From Chitinophagaceae bacterium (GTDB lineage: Bacteria; Bacteroidota; Bacteroidia; Chitinophagales; Chitinophagaceae): a stretch of DNA of 50,196 nt. The stretch is taken from assembly GCA_016786745.1 (NCBI GenBank), contig JAEUVS010000072.1, positions 1-50,196 of the forward strand, written 5' to 3'. The notes under the pieces are model-generated. The model was given only the letters and a program-made list of their open reading frames with translations, had not been told where the DNA came from and did not search any database. A program made the translations under genes and the position numbers. Below are positions 43,946 to 50,196 of this stretch, piece after piece; position 1 is the first letter of the stretch; each line of letters opens with the position of its first letter.

Positions 43946-44470
43946 ATGAGCGAGCAAGTAACTGATGCCAGGTATCCCATTGGCAAATATCAACCGCAAC
44001 CTTTTTCGCCGGAGTTATTAAAAGAATGGCTCAACGATATTAAGTTTCTTCCGATATCGCTTGAGCAGTCAATCTTGAATTTTGATGCGCACCAGCTTGA
44101 TACGCCTTATCGTGAGGGAGGGTGGAAGATCAGGCAACTGATACATCATGTGGCGGATAGTCATATGAATGCGTATATCCGTTTTAAGCTGGCGCTTACT
44201 GAAGAACTGCCGGTTATTAAACCGTATGACGAACAAAAATGGGCCGGGCTGAATGATTCGGCGATGCCGGTGAATATTTCGCTTACGCTTTTGCATGCGC
44301 TGCACGCGCGGTGGTATGAAACGATCAGGGATCTTCCGCGGGAGGTATGGGAAACGAAGAAAGTGTTTCACCCGGAGCATAAGAAAGAGCTAACGCTCTG
44401 GTTTTTGCTCGGCATGTATTCGTGGCATGGTAGGCACCATACGGCGCATGTGACGCACGCGAAGGTTTAA
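43946..44470 (+). CDS. YfiT/DinB-family bacillithiol transferase-like protein
   Basis: This 174-residue four-helix-bundle metalloprotein belongs to the DinB/YfiT superfamily. Metal-binding His residues are seen in 'LIHHVADSH' (His67/68) and 'YSWHGRHHTAHV' (His161 and His165). The N-terminus 'RYPIGKYQPQPF' is characteristic of the YfiT subgroup that conjugates bacillithiol to electrophiles. It follows the ABC ATPase by 9 bases. With the bacilliredoxin at 12783 it suggests bacillithiol metabolism; the actual substrate is unproven. Confidence 0.88.
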   Translation: MSEQVTDARYPIGKYQPQPFSPELLKEWLNDIKFLPISLEQSILNFDAHQLDTPYREGGWKIRQLIHHVADSHMNAYIRFKLALTEELPVIKPYDEQKWAGLNDSAMPVNISLTLLHALHARWYETIRDLPREVWETKKVFHPEHKKELTLWFLLGMYSWHGRHHTAHVTHAKV

Positions 44471-44471
44471 T

Positions 44472-44503
44472 TTTTTCTATTTTTTTTAAAAAAAATAGAA
44501 AAA
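44472..44503. repeat. Perfect 32-bp A/T palindrome
   Basis: Sixteen bases (TTTTTCTATTTTTTTT) are followed without a loop by their exact reverse complement, directly after the YfiT stop codon. A second small inverted repeat, TTTGTTT/AAACAAA, lies at 44522-44540. The remaining gap to 44654 is strongly A/T rich without a recognisable promoter box. Confidence 0.75.
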
Positions 44504-44654
44504 TAGGCTTGCCGCCCAAAATTTGTTTTTTTGAAACAAAAAAGAAAAAATTGATTTTTCCCAACTAGATAAATAAAAGAAAGAATAGTTCCATAAACGG
44601 ACGTTAAAAATATTTTTTTAAAAAGAAATAGAAAAGGAAAAAAATTAGTTCAAA

Positions 44655-45221
44655 ATGAACTGGAAAATTCTTTCATCAGAATACCTGTATAAAGCCACCT
44701 GGTTCACCATTCGCAAAGACATTTGCGAAACACCGGAAGGAAAAATCGTAGATCCGTACTACGTATATGAATTCCCCACCTGGGTATCGGCCCTCGCCAT
44801 CACAGAACAGGGCAAAGTAGTTATGGTGCGCCAATACCGCCACGGCATCCAGGAAACAATCATAGAAGTGCCCGGAGGTTGCGTAGACGATAGCGATAAA
44901 GATTATCAATCAGCTATCGCAAGAGAACTGCTTGAAGAAACCGGGTACGAATTCAGCTCTTATGAATACCTGGGAAGAGTATCACCGAACCCGTCTACAA
45001 ACAATAACTGGATGCACATGTTCCTCGCAACAGGAGGAAGGAAAGTGGCAACACAGCAACTCGATCACAATGAAGAAATAGAAGTGGAGCTGATAGAAAT
45101 AGAGGAGCTAAAATCACTCGTCGAAAAAAACGAAATCAAGCAGGCTCTTCACATGTGCACTATCATGTATGGTTTAACGAAACTTCTCCCACAACAAACA
45201 CACTTCCGCACACAAGAATGA
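44655..45221 (+). CDS. Nudix hydrolase, ADP-ribose-pyrophosphatase-like
   Basis: This 188-residue enzyme probably hydrolyses a nucleoside diphosphate derivative such as ADP-ribose. The Nudix box catalytic half 'ARELLEETGYEF' is intact. The front half 'GGCVDDSDKDYQSAI' is one residue longer than the strict consensus and has Asp where Glu is usual. 'VRQYRHGIQETIIEVPGG' is typical of ADP-sugar pyrophosphatases. The last 59 bases overlap folC on the opposite strand, which is unusually long for convergent housekeeping genes, but both frames are family-supported. Confidence 0.88.
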   Translation: MNWKILSSEYLYKATWFTIRKDICETPEGKIVDPYYVYEFPTWVSALAITEQGKVVMVRQYRHGIQETIIEVPGGCVDDSDKDYQSAIARELLEETGYEFSSYEYLGRVSPNPSTNNNWMHMFLATGGRKVATQQLDHNEEIEVELIEIEELKSLVEKNEIKQALHMCTIMYGLTKLLPQQTHFRTQE

Positions 45222-46461
45222 GGTCTTCTTTGAAAGCCTTTGCCAGCGCGGCTTTCAGCGCCTCGTTAACATCCGGAAACGTTTCGCCGTTTAAGCCGGC
45301 ATTCATCGCTTTTTCATACAGAATATTTTCAGGCAGGGCCCGTGGTATGTCGGCACGTGTAAAGTAATAACTCGCTTCTTTGGGTAGCAACCGAATAACT
45401 CTTTCAATTTCTTTGTCCTTCACCATGCCGACGATTATATGCAGGTGCCGGAAGTCGGACAGTTCAATTTGTTTTACCAGTTCCTTCATGCCATCTTCGT
45501 TATGCGCCACGTCGAGCACAACGGCAGGGTGCTGATGAATGGTTTCCCAGCGACCATGAAAACCGGTAATCTTCTTCACCTGCTTCAACGCCCTGGCAAC
45601 AGTCGCGGCGGGAAGGTCGAAATTTTTTGAACGAAGCTGGTGTATTGCTTCAGCAACCGTAACGATATTTTTTAGCTGGTAATAACCCGGGAGATCGAGT
45701 TGGTACGTTACCCTGCTTTGATCGTGAACGTTTACGACATCTGTTACCAGGTAGCCGTTTTTATGATGCCAGTCGGACGCATAATACCTTTTGTCCGCAA
45801 AAACGATAGGGGAGTGTCGTTCGGCAGCAATTTGGAGAAACACTTCATCCGTTTCACCAGACGACTGGCCGATCACAACAGTCGTATGTTTTTTTATGAT
45901 GCCGCCTTTTTCTGCGGCAATCAATTGCAGCGTATCCCCGAGAATGTTCATGTGATCCATGCCGATGTTTGTAATCACCGACAGCTCCGGCGAAATAATA
46001 TTGGTACTGTCGAGCCGGCCGCCAAGTCCTGTTTCTATAACGGCGACGTCTATGCGCTCTGAGGCGAAGTATTCAAATGCCATCCCTACAGTAAGCTCAA
46101 AAAATGATGGGTTGATTTTTTCAACCAGTGGCTTTAATCTTTCTGTAAACTCAACCACAAAATCTTCGCGGATCATTTCACCATTCACTTTTATCCGTTC
46201 CCGGAAATCTTTGAGGTGCGGAGAAGTGTATAGCCCTGTTTTATATCCACATTCCTGCAGAATGGATGCGATCATGTGGCTGCACGAACCTTTTCCGTTT
46301 GTGCCCGCAATATGCACCGACCTGAATTTTGTGTGCGGGTTGCCCAGGAAGTTGTCTATTTCCGTTGTATTTACGAGGTCAGTTTTTAGCGCCGCAGCTC
46401 CTGTCTTGCTGAACATAGGTAACCTGCTGAACAAATAGTCGATCGTCTCAGTATACGTCAT
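45163..46461 (-). CDS. folC: Folylpolyglutamate synthase / dihydrofolate synthase
   Basis: This 432-residue Mur-ligase-family enzyme adds glutamate to dihydropteroate and folates. It shows the ATP loop 'SVHIAGTNGKGSCSHMIASI', 'TSPHLKDFRERIKVNGE', 'ETGLGGRLDSTNII' and 'LDVAHNEDGMKELV', all FolC hallmarks. The ATG at 46461 gives the typical start MTYTETIDYLFSRLPMF; an ATG eight codons earlier is possible. The stop lies inside the convergent Nudix gene. The TonB-like gene ends 25 bases upstream on the same strand. Confidence 0.95.
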   Translation of the reverse strand: MTYTETIDYLFSRLPMFSKTGAAALKTDLVNTTEIDNFLGNPHTKFRSVHIAGTNGKGSCSHMIASILQECGYKTGLYTSPHLKDFRERIKVNGEMIREDFVVEFTERLKPLVEKINPSFFELTVGMAFEYFASERIDVAVIETGLGGRLDSTNIISPELSVITNIGMDHMNILGDTLQLIAAEKGGIIKKHTTVVIGQSSGETDEVFLQIAAERHSPIVFADKRYYASDWHHKNGYLVTDVVNVHDQSRVTYQLDLPGYYQLKNIVTVAEAIHQLRSKNFDLPAATVARALKQVKKITGFHGRWETIHQHPAVVLDVAHNEDGMKELVKQIELSDFRHLHIIVGMVKDKEIERVIRLLPKEASYYFTRADIPRALPENILYEKAMNAGLNGETFPDVNEALKAALAKAFKEDLILVCGSVFVVGEVSLNHT

Positions 46462-46486
46462 CCTTGCTTTAAATGGGGGAGGCAAA

Positions 46487-47377
46487 TTAACTCTTCAACC
46501 TGAAATTAAACTGCAGTGTGCCTGAAGATTCAGCTTCGCCGGCGTTGAATTTTATTTGTTTTGCTTTCCTGATCGCGATCGCTTTCAGGTTAGGATCAGA
46601 AGAAGTTGACCCTCTGGGTTGATATTCGGCGGAAATAACATTTCCTGCAGCATCTACACGTATGTCTACCGCGATTCTTGCGTTTTCATTAAAATCGTCC
46701 TCGAAAGGGGGAATGCGCGTAATCCTGCGACCCGACAATCCTGTCTTGATTGCCACGCCAGACCCGGAACCGGATCCGCCACCTGTGTAATTATCAGAAT
46801 CAGGATTTCCTCCGGGCCTTCCCTGGTCGCCGGTGCCGCCTGCAACACCCTGGTTACCGCCCTTTTTATAGCTATCAGCTTCGTTTCCACCGGTGCCCGT
46901 ACCATTTACTCCTTTAAAAACTGCCTTTGGTTTTGGCGGTGCCGGTGCCGGAGGATCGTTTGTTACCTGTGGCTTCTTAACGGGTGGCGCCTTCACTATT
47001 TCTTTTTCAGGAACCTTTGTTGCCTCGGGTTTTGTTACCGGGGGTTTTTTTACAACGGGTGCATCCTCATCTTTATCATCGGTTTCAAAATCCTTTACAG
47101 CTTCAACAGGTGTGGCCGCAACTTTTGGAGGTGTGTAGGCCTGCTCGTCTGATGGAGCAGGTTTGCCGGGAAGAAAAGGTTGATTGTCGCCGAGACCCTG
47201 GTCGCTGTTGCCGAGATTTACTTCGATGCCCTCTTCTTCGGGTGGCGGTGGAATCATCGCGAGGGTCCATTTGATAACCAGCAGGGCTATCAGCAGTAAT
47301 ACGCAAACCACCAGTGTGTACACGGAAGCGCGTATGTTTTTTTCTGCTTCGAAATTATCGGCGGTTATCATGGGCAT
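46487..47377 (-). CDS. TonB-like energy-transducer protein
   Basis: This 296-residue protein has a single N-terminal membrane helix (about residues 19-39, 'LVVCVLLLIALLVIKWTLAM'). A long Pro/Lys/Glu-rich periplasmic linker follows ('PPVKKPQVTNDPPAPAPPKP'), then a Gly-rich stretch (residues ~165-215). The C-terminal TonB-like domain (about 218-296) ends 'SGTLQFNFRLKS'. It should link the inner-membrane proton motor to outer-membrane receptors. No exbB or exbD is adjacent, so it must borrow a motor elsewhere or act as an accessory TonB. Confidence 0.85.
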   Translation of the reverse strand: MPMITADNFEAEKNIRASVYTLVVCVLLLIALLVIKWTLAMIPPPPEEEGIEVNLGNSDQGLGDNQPFLPGKPAPSDEQAYTPPKVAATPVEAVKDFETDDKDEDAPVVKKPPVTKPEATKVPEKEIVKAPPVKKPQVTNDPPAPAPPKPKAVFKGVNGTGTGGNEADSYKKGGNQGVAGGTGDQGRPGGNPDSDNYTGGGSGSGSGVAIKTGLSGRRITRIPPFEDDFNENARIAVDIRVDAAGNVISAEYQPRGSTSSDPNLKAIAIRKAKQIKFNAGEAESSGTLQFNFRLKS

Positions 47378-47400
47378 TAAGTTACTATAATTGTAAAAAA

Positions 47401-47428
47401 CGTGAAACGTGAATCGTGAAACGTGAGA
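47401..47428 (+). repeat. CGTGANN heptamer array upstream of the TonB-like gene
   Basis: Four consecutive units read CGTGAAA, CGTGAAT, CGTGAAA and CGTGAGA. They lie 24 bases before the TonB-like start, in the gap after the radical SAM gene. Confidence 0.7.
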
Positions 47429-47466
47429 TATAATATGAAAACTTTCACTTTTTCACAGGTCACATA

Positions 47467-48765
47467 TTAATAATGCGCGAAATCCGCTTCAAAGTTACCT
47501 TTTATTCTTTCCATCGGTGGATTAAAATATCCATATTTCAGCTCCGGAAATTCTTCTTTAATTAACTCCATGAGCTGCCTGATACCCATAATCTCGCCGG
47601 TTTCATGAATACCGATTTTTCCGAGATACCAGTCGGGATCAATATTAAAATTTCTCCACTGTATCATACGCAATCCGGTTTCGCGGATCAATTTGCGAAG
47701 CGCCTCATATTCTTCCACGCTGTCGGTCATTCCCGGAAAAACAAAATAGTTGATGCTGGTCCACCCACCGTAACCACGTACCACTTTCAAACTCTCGACT
47801 ATGTCTTCGAATTCGTAATTGTTCGGCCGGTAGTAACGCTCATAAATATGCTTCTGCGCGGAATTCGTGCTCACACGAATAGAGTTAAGACCCGCTTCGC
47901 ATAATGCTTTTACGGCACCGGGTTTAGATCCGTTTGTGTTGATGTTAATGCTTCCGTTTGAAGTATGCTTGCGCATTTCAATGATCGACTCGCGTATTGT
48001 TTCCCACATCAGCAACGGCTCTCCTTCGCAACCCTGGCCGAAACTCACTATCGGAAACGGAGCTGTTTGCAGGTGTGGTACTGTAAACTCAACAATTTCT
48101 TCCGCGGTCGGTTTAAAAGTCAAACGATCCTGGGTCGATACAATATTTTCTTCAGCAGGCTGAAATGAAATACATCCGACACAATTCGCATTACATGCCG
48201 GCGAAGTAGGGACGGGACATTCCCATCTTCCCGAAAAATAATTTCTTGCTGCGGGACAATGGTACGTTAAACAACAATTCTGCGACAAATGCCTGAGCAA
48301 CCTGTTGTTTGGGTACGCGCTCATGATATGTTTCACGCCGCCCTGGATAACATTATCGTCGTAGCCGGCACATTCCTGGCGGATGTCTTTCTCTATTCTT
48401 ACAGCGGGAACATAAAATTTTTCATTGAGCCATCCCGCTGCGGTGTAACAAAAGAGCGGAAGAGTGGGAGCGCCAGGAGTTGTTTCATAAGCGGCCAAAT
48501 ACAAACCTGTGTGGGCCGGTGGAATAAATGCTGCTACGGCCCAACCTTTATCGCATAGTCGCATTTCCCCGGTGCGAACATCAACACCGATGCCCTTTCT
48601 GCCGGGCAGTTCATACAGCGATCCGCCTTCCGGTAATTCTATCCAGTCCTCTGCCGGAACTTCATATGCCTCCCAACCGCTTCTGCCGGTAGCATATAAT
48701 GATGTGTCTTCGAAAATGTTTCCTTTTCCGTCGGAGTAAAGTAGGTATGGAGATTTATTTGTCAA
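47467..48765 (-). CDS. Radical SAM protein of unassigned function
   Basis: This 432-residue protein has a radical SAM core with the cluster motif CNANCVGC (Cys191, 195, 198), followed by 'VSFGQGCEGEPLL' and 'SININTNGSKPGAVKALCEAG', as in AdoMet-radical barrels. The N-terminal ~160 residues form a separate domain with no family that I recognise ('PGRKGIGVDVRTGEMRLCDKG'). Cys164, 165, 170 and 183 lie just before the main triad and could bind a second cluster or zinc. No precursor peptide or partner is evident nearby. The start is TTG at 48765; a TAnnTTTG box ends 5 bases upstream. Function not known. Confidence 0.85.
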   Translation of the reverse strand: MTNKSPYLLYSDGKGNIFEDTSLYATGRSGWEAYEVPAEDWIELPEGGSLYELPGRKGIGVDVRTGEMRLCDKGWAVAAFIPPAHTGLYLAAYETTPGAPTLPLFCYTAAGWLNEKFYVPAVRIEKDIRQECAGYDDNVIQGGVKHIMSAYPNNRLLRHLSQNCCLTYHCPAARNYFSGRWECPVPTSPACNANCVGCISFQPAEENIVSTQDRLTFKPTAEEIVEFTVPHLQTAPFPIVSFGQGCEGEPLLMWETIRESIIEMRKHTSNGSININTNGSKPGAVKALCEAGLNSIRVSTNSAQKHIYERYYRPNNYEFEDIVESLKVVRGYGGWTSINYFVFPGMTDSVEEYEALRKLIRETGLRMIQWRNFNIDPDWYLGKIGIHETGEIMGIRQLMELIKEEFPELKYGYFNPPMERIKGNFEADFAHY

Positions 48766-48769
48766 GATG

Positions 48770-48777
48770 CAAAGTTA
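48770..48777 (-). promoter_or_regulatory. Promoter box for the radical SAM gene
   Basis: The minus strand reads TAACTTTG, an exact TAnnTTTG match. It overlaps the stop codon (TAA) of the upstream PH-like gene and ends 5 bases before the TTG start, which implies a leaderless mRNA or a later start. Confidence 0.55.
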
Positions 48778-49353
48778 CTTTTTGATTTTCGACACCCAGT
48801 CATTGAATTCCTGTTCGCTCGCCTCGTTTTCACCTTTGTCTATTTCCCTCTGCAGCAGCCGGTTATTTTTGAAGTCTATCGTTATGACGCCATCTTTAAG
48901 AACAACGTTGGTTATTTCGCTCCATGCTATCTTTTTCCTGAAAAGTTTGTTAAGCATAATGTGGTCTTCCGCGAAGCCTATTTCAACGGGTTTTTTAGCC
49001 TGGTATTCCAGCAGGGCGAGAAAAGCGAACACAGCCACCAGCCATTGGAAGTATGGCATCCTCGTCCAAACCAGTCCGGCTATGAGTAAAGCCTTGCTGT
49101 AATAGATATCCCTGTCGGTTTTATAGTAGATAAAAGCGTTCCAGGTTAACAGGCCGGCGATAAAAATTATTCCCAGCAGGTATGGCATTATCACCATGTT
49201 TCTGAACAGCATTTCTCTCGCGAACAATACGGCCGACCCGGTCGATAATAAAAAACCAAACACATTCACGTACCGCGATGTGTCGTTCTTCAACACGATG
49301 ATGTAGGGGTATTGAGTGGCTTCCGGCAATTGGTTAATTGTTAGCTGAAGCAA
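48775..49353 (-). CDS. Membrane protein with C-terminal PH-like domain
   Basis: This 192-residue protein has about four hydrophobic segments (residues ~27-47, 55-75, 85-100, 100-114). A soluble C-terminal part ('IGFAEDHIMLNKLFRKKIAW', 'ITNVVLKDGVITIDFKNNRL') resembles the bacterial PH/YdbS-type domain found in small membrane proteins. The start is the TTG at 49353, which overlaps the arginase-family gene by 20 bases; a later start is possible. The role is unknown. Its stop codon coincides with the promoter box of the radical SAM gene. Confidence 0.7.
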   Translation of the reverse strand: MLQLTINQLPEATQYPYIIVLKNDTSRYVNVFGFLLSTGSAVLFAREMLFRNMVIMPYLLGIIFIAGLLTWNAFIYYKTDRDIYYSKALLIAGLVWTRMPYFQWLVAVFAFLALLEYQAKKPVEIGFAEDHIMLNKLFRKKIAWSEITNVVLKDGVITIDFKNNRLLQREIDKGENEASEQEFNDWVSKIKK

Positions 49354-50196
49354 GCAGGTTGCAAAGTTTCAGCAGCACCCGTGCGCCGAGGTTCGAATCC
49401 CAATCAGTTTCGCCGATACCCACTTCCACGAGATCAAATCCCAGCAGCTGGCGCCCGCTTTCGAGTATTTTCCGCAGCAGGTAATATACCTGTTCTGTTT
49501 CAAAACCTCCATGAACCGGTGTGCCGGTATTCGGACTGAGCTTGGGATCCAGTCCATCTATATCAAATGTTAAATGAATTTTCTGGGGAAGTTCTTTTAC
49601 AATATCGTCAACGACCTGCCTCCAGGTGTCGCCTTCGTATTGCCTTCGTTTGATGTCTTTATCGAAAAATGTAACGACCCTGTTATTGCTGCTTTTGATA
49701 TAATCCCATTCCGATTCGCTATAGTCGCGAACGCCGATCTGTACGAGTTTTTTTACCTCGGGAATTTCTTCGAGCGCGTTGTACATCACGCTGGCGTGGC
49801 TGTAATCGAAATCCTCATAACATTTTCTGAGGTCGCAATGGGCGTCAATCTGCAGGATTCCAAACTCGCCGTGTTTCTCAGCGATGGCTTTAAAATATCC
49901 GAGTGATGTGCTGTGGTCGCCGCCGAGCAATGCTACGAGCTTGCCCCTGTTCATCAGGCTTTTTGTTTGCTCATACACCCACTCGTTCAGGTATGCGCCG
50001 CCTTCGTTAATATCCTTTAGCGACTTGCACATGAAAGAGTTTTTCCTGAGGTCCTCACCCCTGGAAATATAGGCGATGTATAATTCTGCTTCTTTGCGGA
50101 GGTAATCACTCTTCATCAGGATTTTCTTATCCGAGGGCCGCATATAGAAACCCTTCTTCCACGTATCGGGGTAGTCGAGGTCGAAGATGTCGACCT
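49334..50196 (-). CDS. Arginase/agmatinase-family ureohydrolase, 5' end missing
   Basis: This binuclear-manganese hydrolase of the arginase/agmatinase/formimidoylglutamase family has 286 residues visible. The frame stays open to the window edge, beginning mid-protein with 'VDIFDLDYPDTWKKGFYMRP'. Metal-binding motifs are 'LLGGDHSTSLGYF', 'QIDAHCDLRKCYEDFDYSHA' and 'TFDIDGLDPKLSPNTGTPVH'. The last resembles Bacteroidota arginase/agmatinase proteins. With the decarboxylase at 9183 an agmatine or arginine route is possible, but the substrate cannot be fixed from sequence. Confidence 0.9.
   Translation of the reverse strand, partial: VDIFDLDYPDTWKKGFYMRPSDKKILMKSDYLRKEAELYIAYISRGEDLRKNSFMCKSLKDINEGGAYLNEWVYEQTKSLMNRGKLVALLGGDHSTSLGYFKAIAEKHGEFGILQIDAHCDLRKCYEDFDYSHASVMYNALEEIPEVKKLVQIGVRDYSESEWDYIKSSNNRVVTFFDKDIKRRQYEGDTWRQVVDDIVKELPQKIHLTFDIDGLDPKLSPNTGTPVHGGFETEQVYYLLRKILESGRQLLGFDLVEVGIGETDWDSNLGARVLLKLCNLLASANN

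Noticed and set aside
1..50196. CRISPR array, prophage, insertion sequence or integron
   Set aside because: No regularly spaced direct repeats of 25-40 bases, no transposase, integrase or phage structural protein, and no terminal inverted repeats with target duplication were seen.
1..50196. tRNA or rRNA genes
   Set aside because: I looked through the intergenic gaps for the tRNA T-arm string GGTTCRANTCC and clover-leaf layouts and found none. This was by eye only; a tRNA search program would settle it.

Overview
The window looks like a chromosomal segment of a Bacteroidota bacterium, most likely Chitinophagales/Chitinophagaceae-like. The evidence is a secreted PKD protein with a type IX secretion (T9SS) sorting tail, repeated promoters of the Bacteroidota form TAnnTTTG in place of classical -10 boxes, a type-B ribosomal protein L31, the YceI/DUF5777/cytochrome trio, an ECF sigma factor translationally coupled to a membrane-anchored beta-barrel protein, and bacillithiol-type enzymes. 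It is dense with housekeeping genes. No prophage, insertion sequence, CRISPR array, rRNA or tRNA was seen, and no gene-free gap exceeds about 300 bases.

Layout. 1-5.2 kb: miaB (cut by the left edge), dnaG, and a large secreted repeat protein. 5.3-12.6 kb: a small coiled-coil protein, a ThuA/sugar dehydrogenase/cytochrome c fusion lipoprotein, rpmI-rplT without infC, an arginine-decarboxylase-like enzyme, a secreted orphan and an Hsp20. 12.8-15.5 kb: brxA-lgt, yajQ and L31. 15.5-21.5 kb: a tightly packed plus-strand run (GlmU-like protein, tpiA, membrane phospho/sulfotransferase-like protein, flippase, glycosyltransferase, small protein) that looks like an envelope-glycan operon with a glycolytic gene inside. 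21.5-31.6 kb: a sugar uptake and phosphorylation pair (FHS transporter, ROK kinase) divergent from a glycogen operon (glgA-glgC-MFS-glgB-TPR). 31.7-35.6 kb: DUF5777/YceI/cytochrome genes, then the barrel protein and its sigma factor. 35.7-40.8 kb: argS, gtrA, dnaK and a small membrane protein. 40.8-50.2 kb: lysC, fbp, an orphan ABC ATPase, a YfiT/DinB enzyme, a Nudix hydrolase, folC, a TonB-like protein, an unassigned radical SAM protein, a PH-like membrane protein, and an arginase-family enzyme cut by the right edge.

How the genes fit together. Sugar import (FHS), phosphorylation (ROK), storage (glgA/C/B) and gluconeogenesis/glycolysis (fbp, tpiA) form a carbon-handling theme. BrxA plus a YfiT-like transferase suggests bacillithiol redox chemistry. 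Envelope functions (Lgt, flippase, glycosyltransferase, GtrA, TonB, barrel proteins) are scattered between translation and replication genes.

The least explained material is partly non-coding. There is a family of paired REP-like hairpin elements with one conserved pair of arms and a variable, compensating stem. There are arrays of a 7-base CGTGANN repeat, and a perfect 32-bp A/T palindrome. Several hairpins in leaders and intergenic gaps have no obvious owner. On the protein side, the radical SAM protein with a Cys-rich lead-in and the inner-membrane-to-outer-membrane barrel fusion deserve most attention. I found no feature that I can claim outright as a new system.
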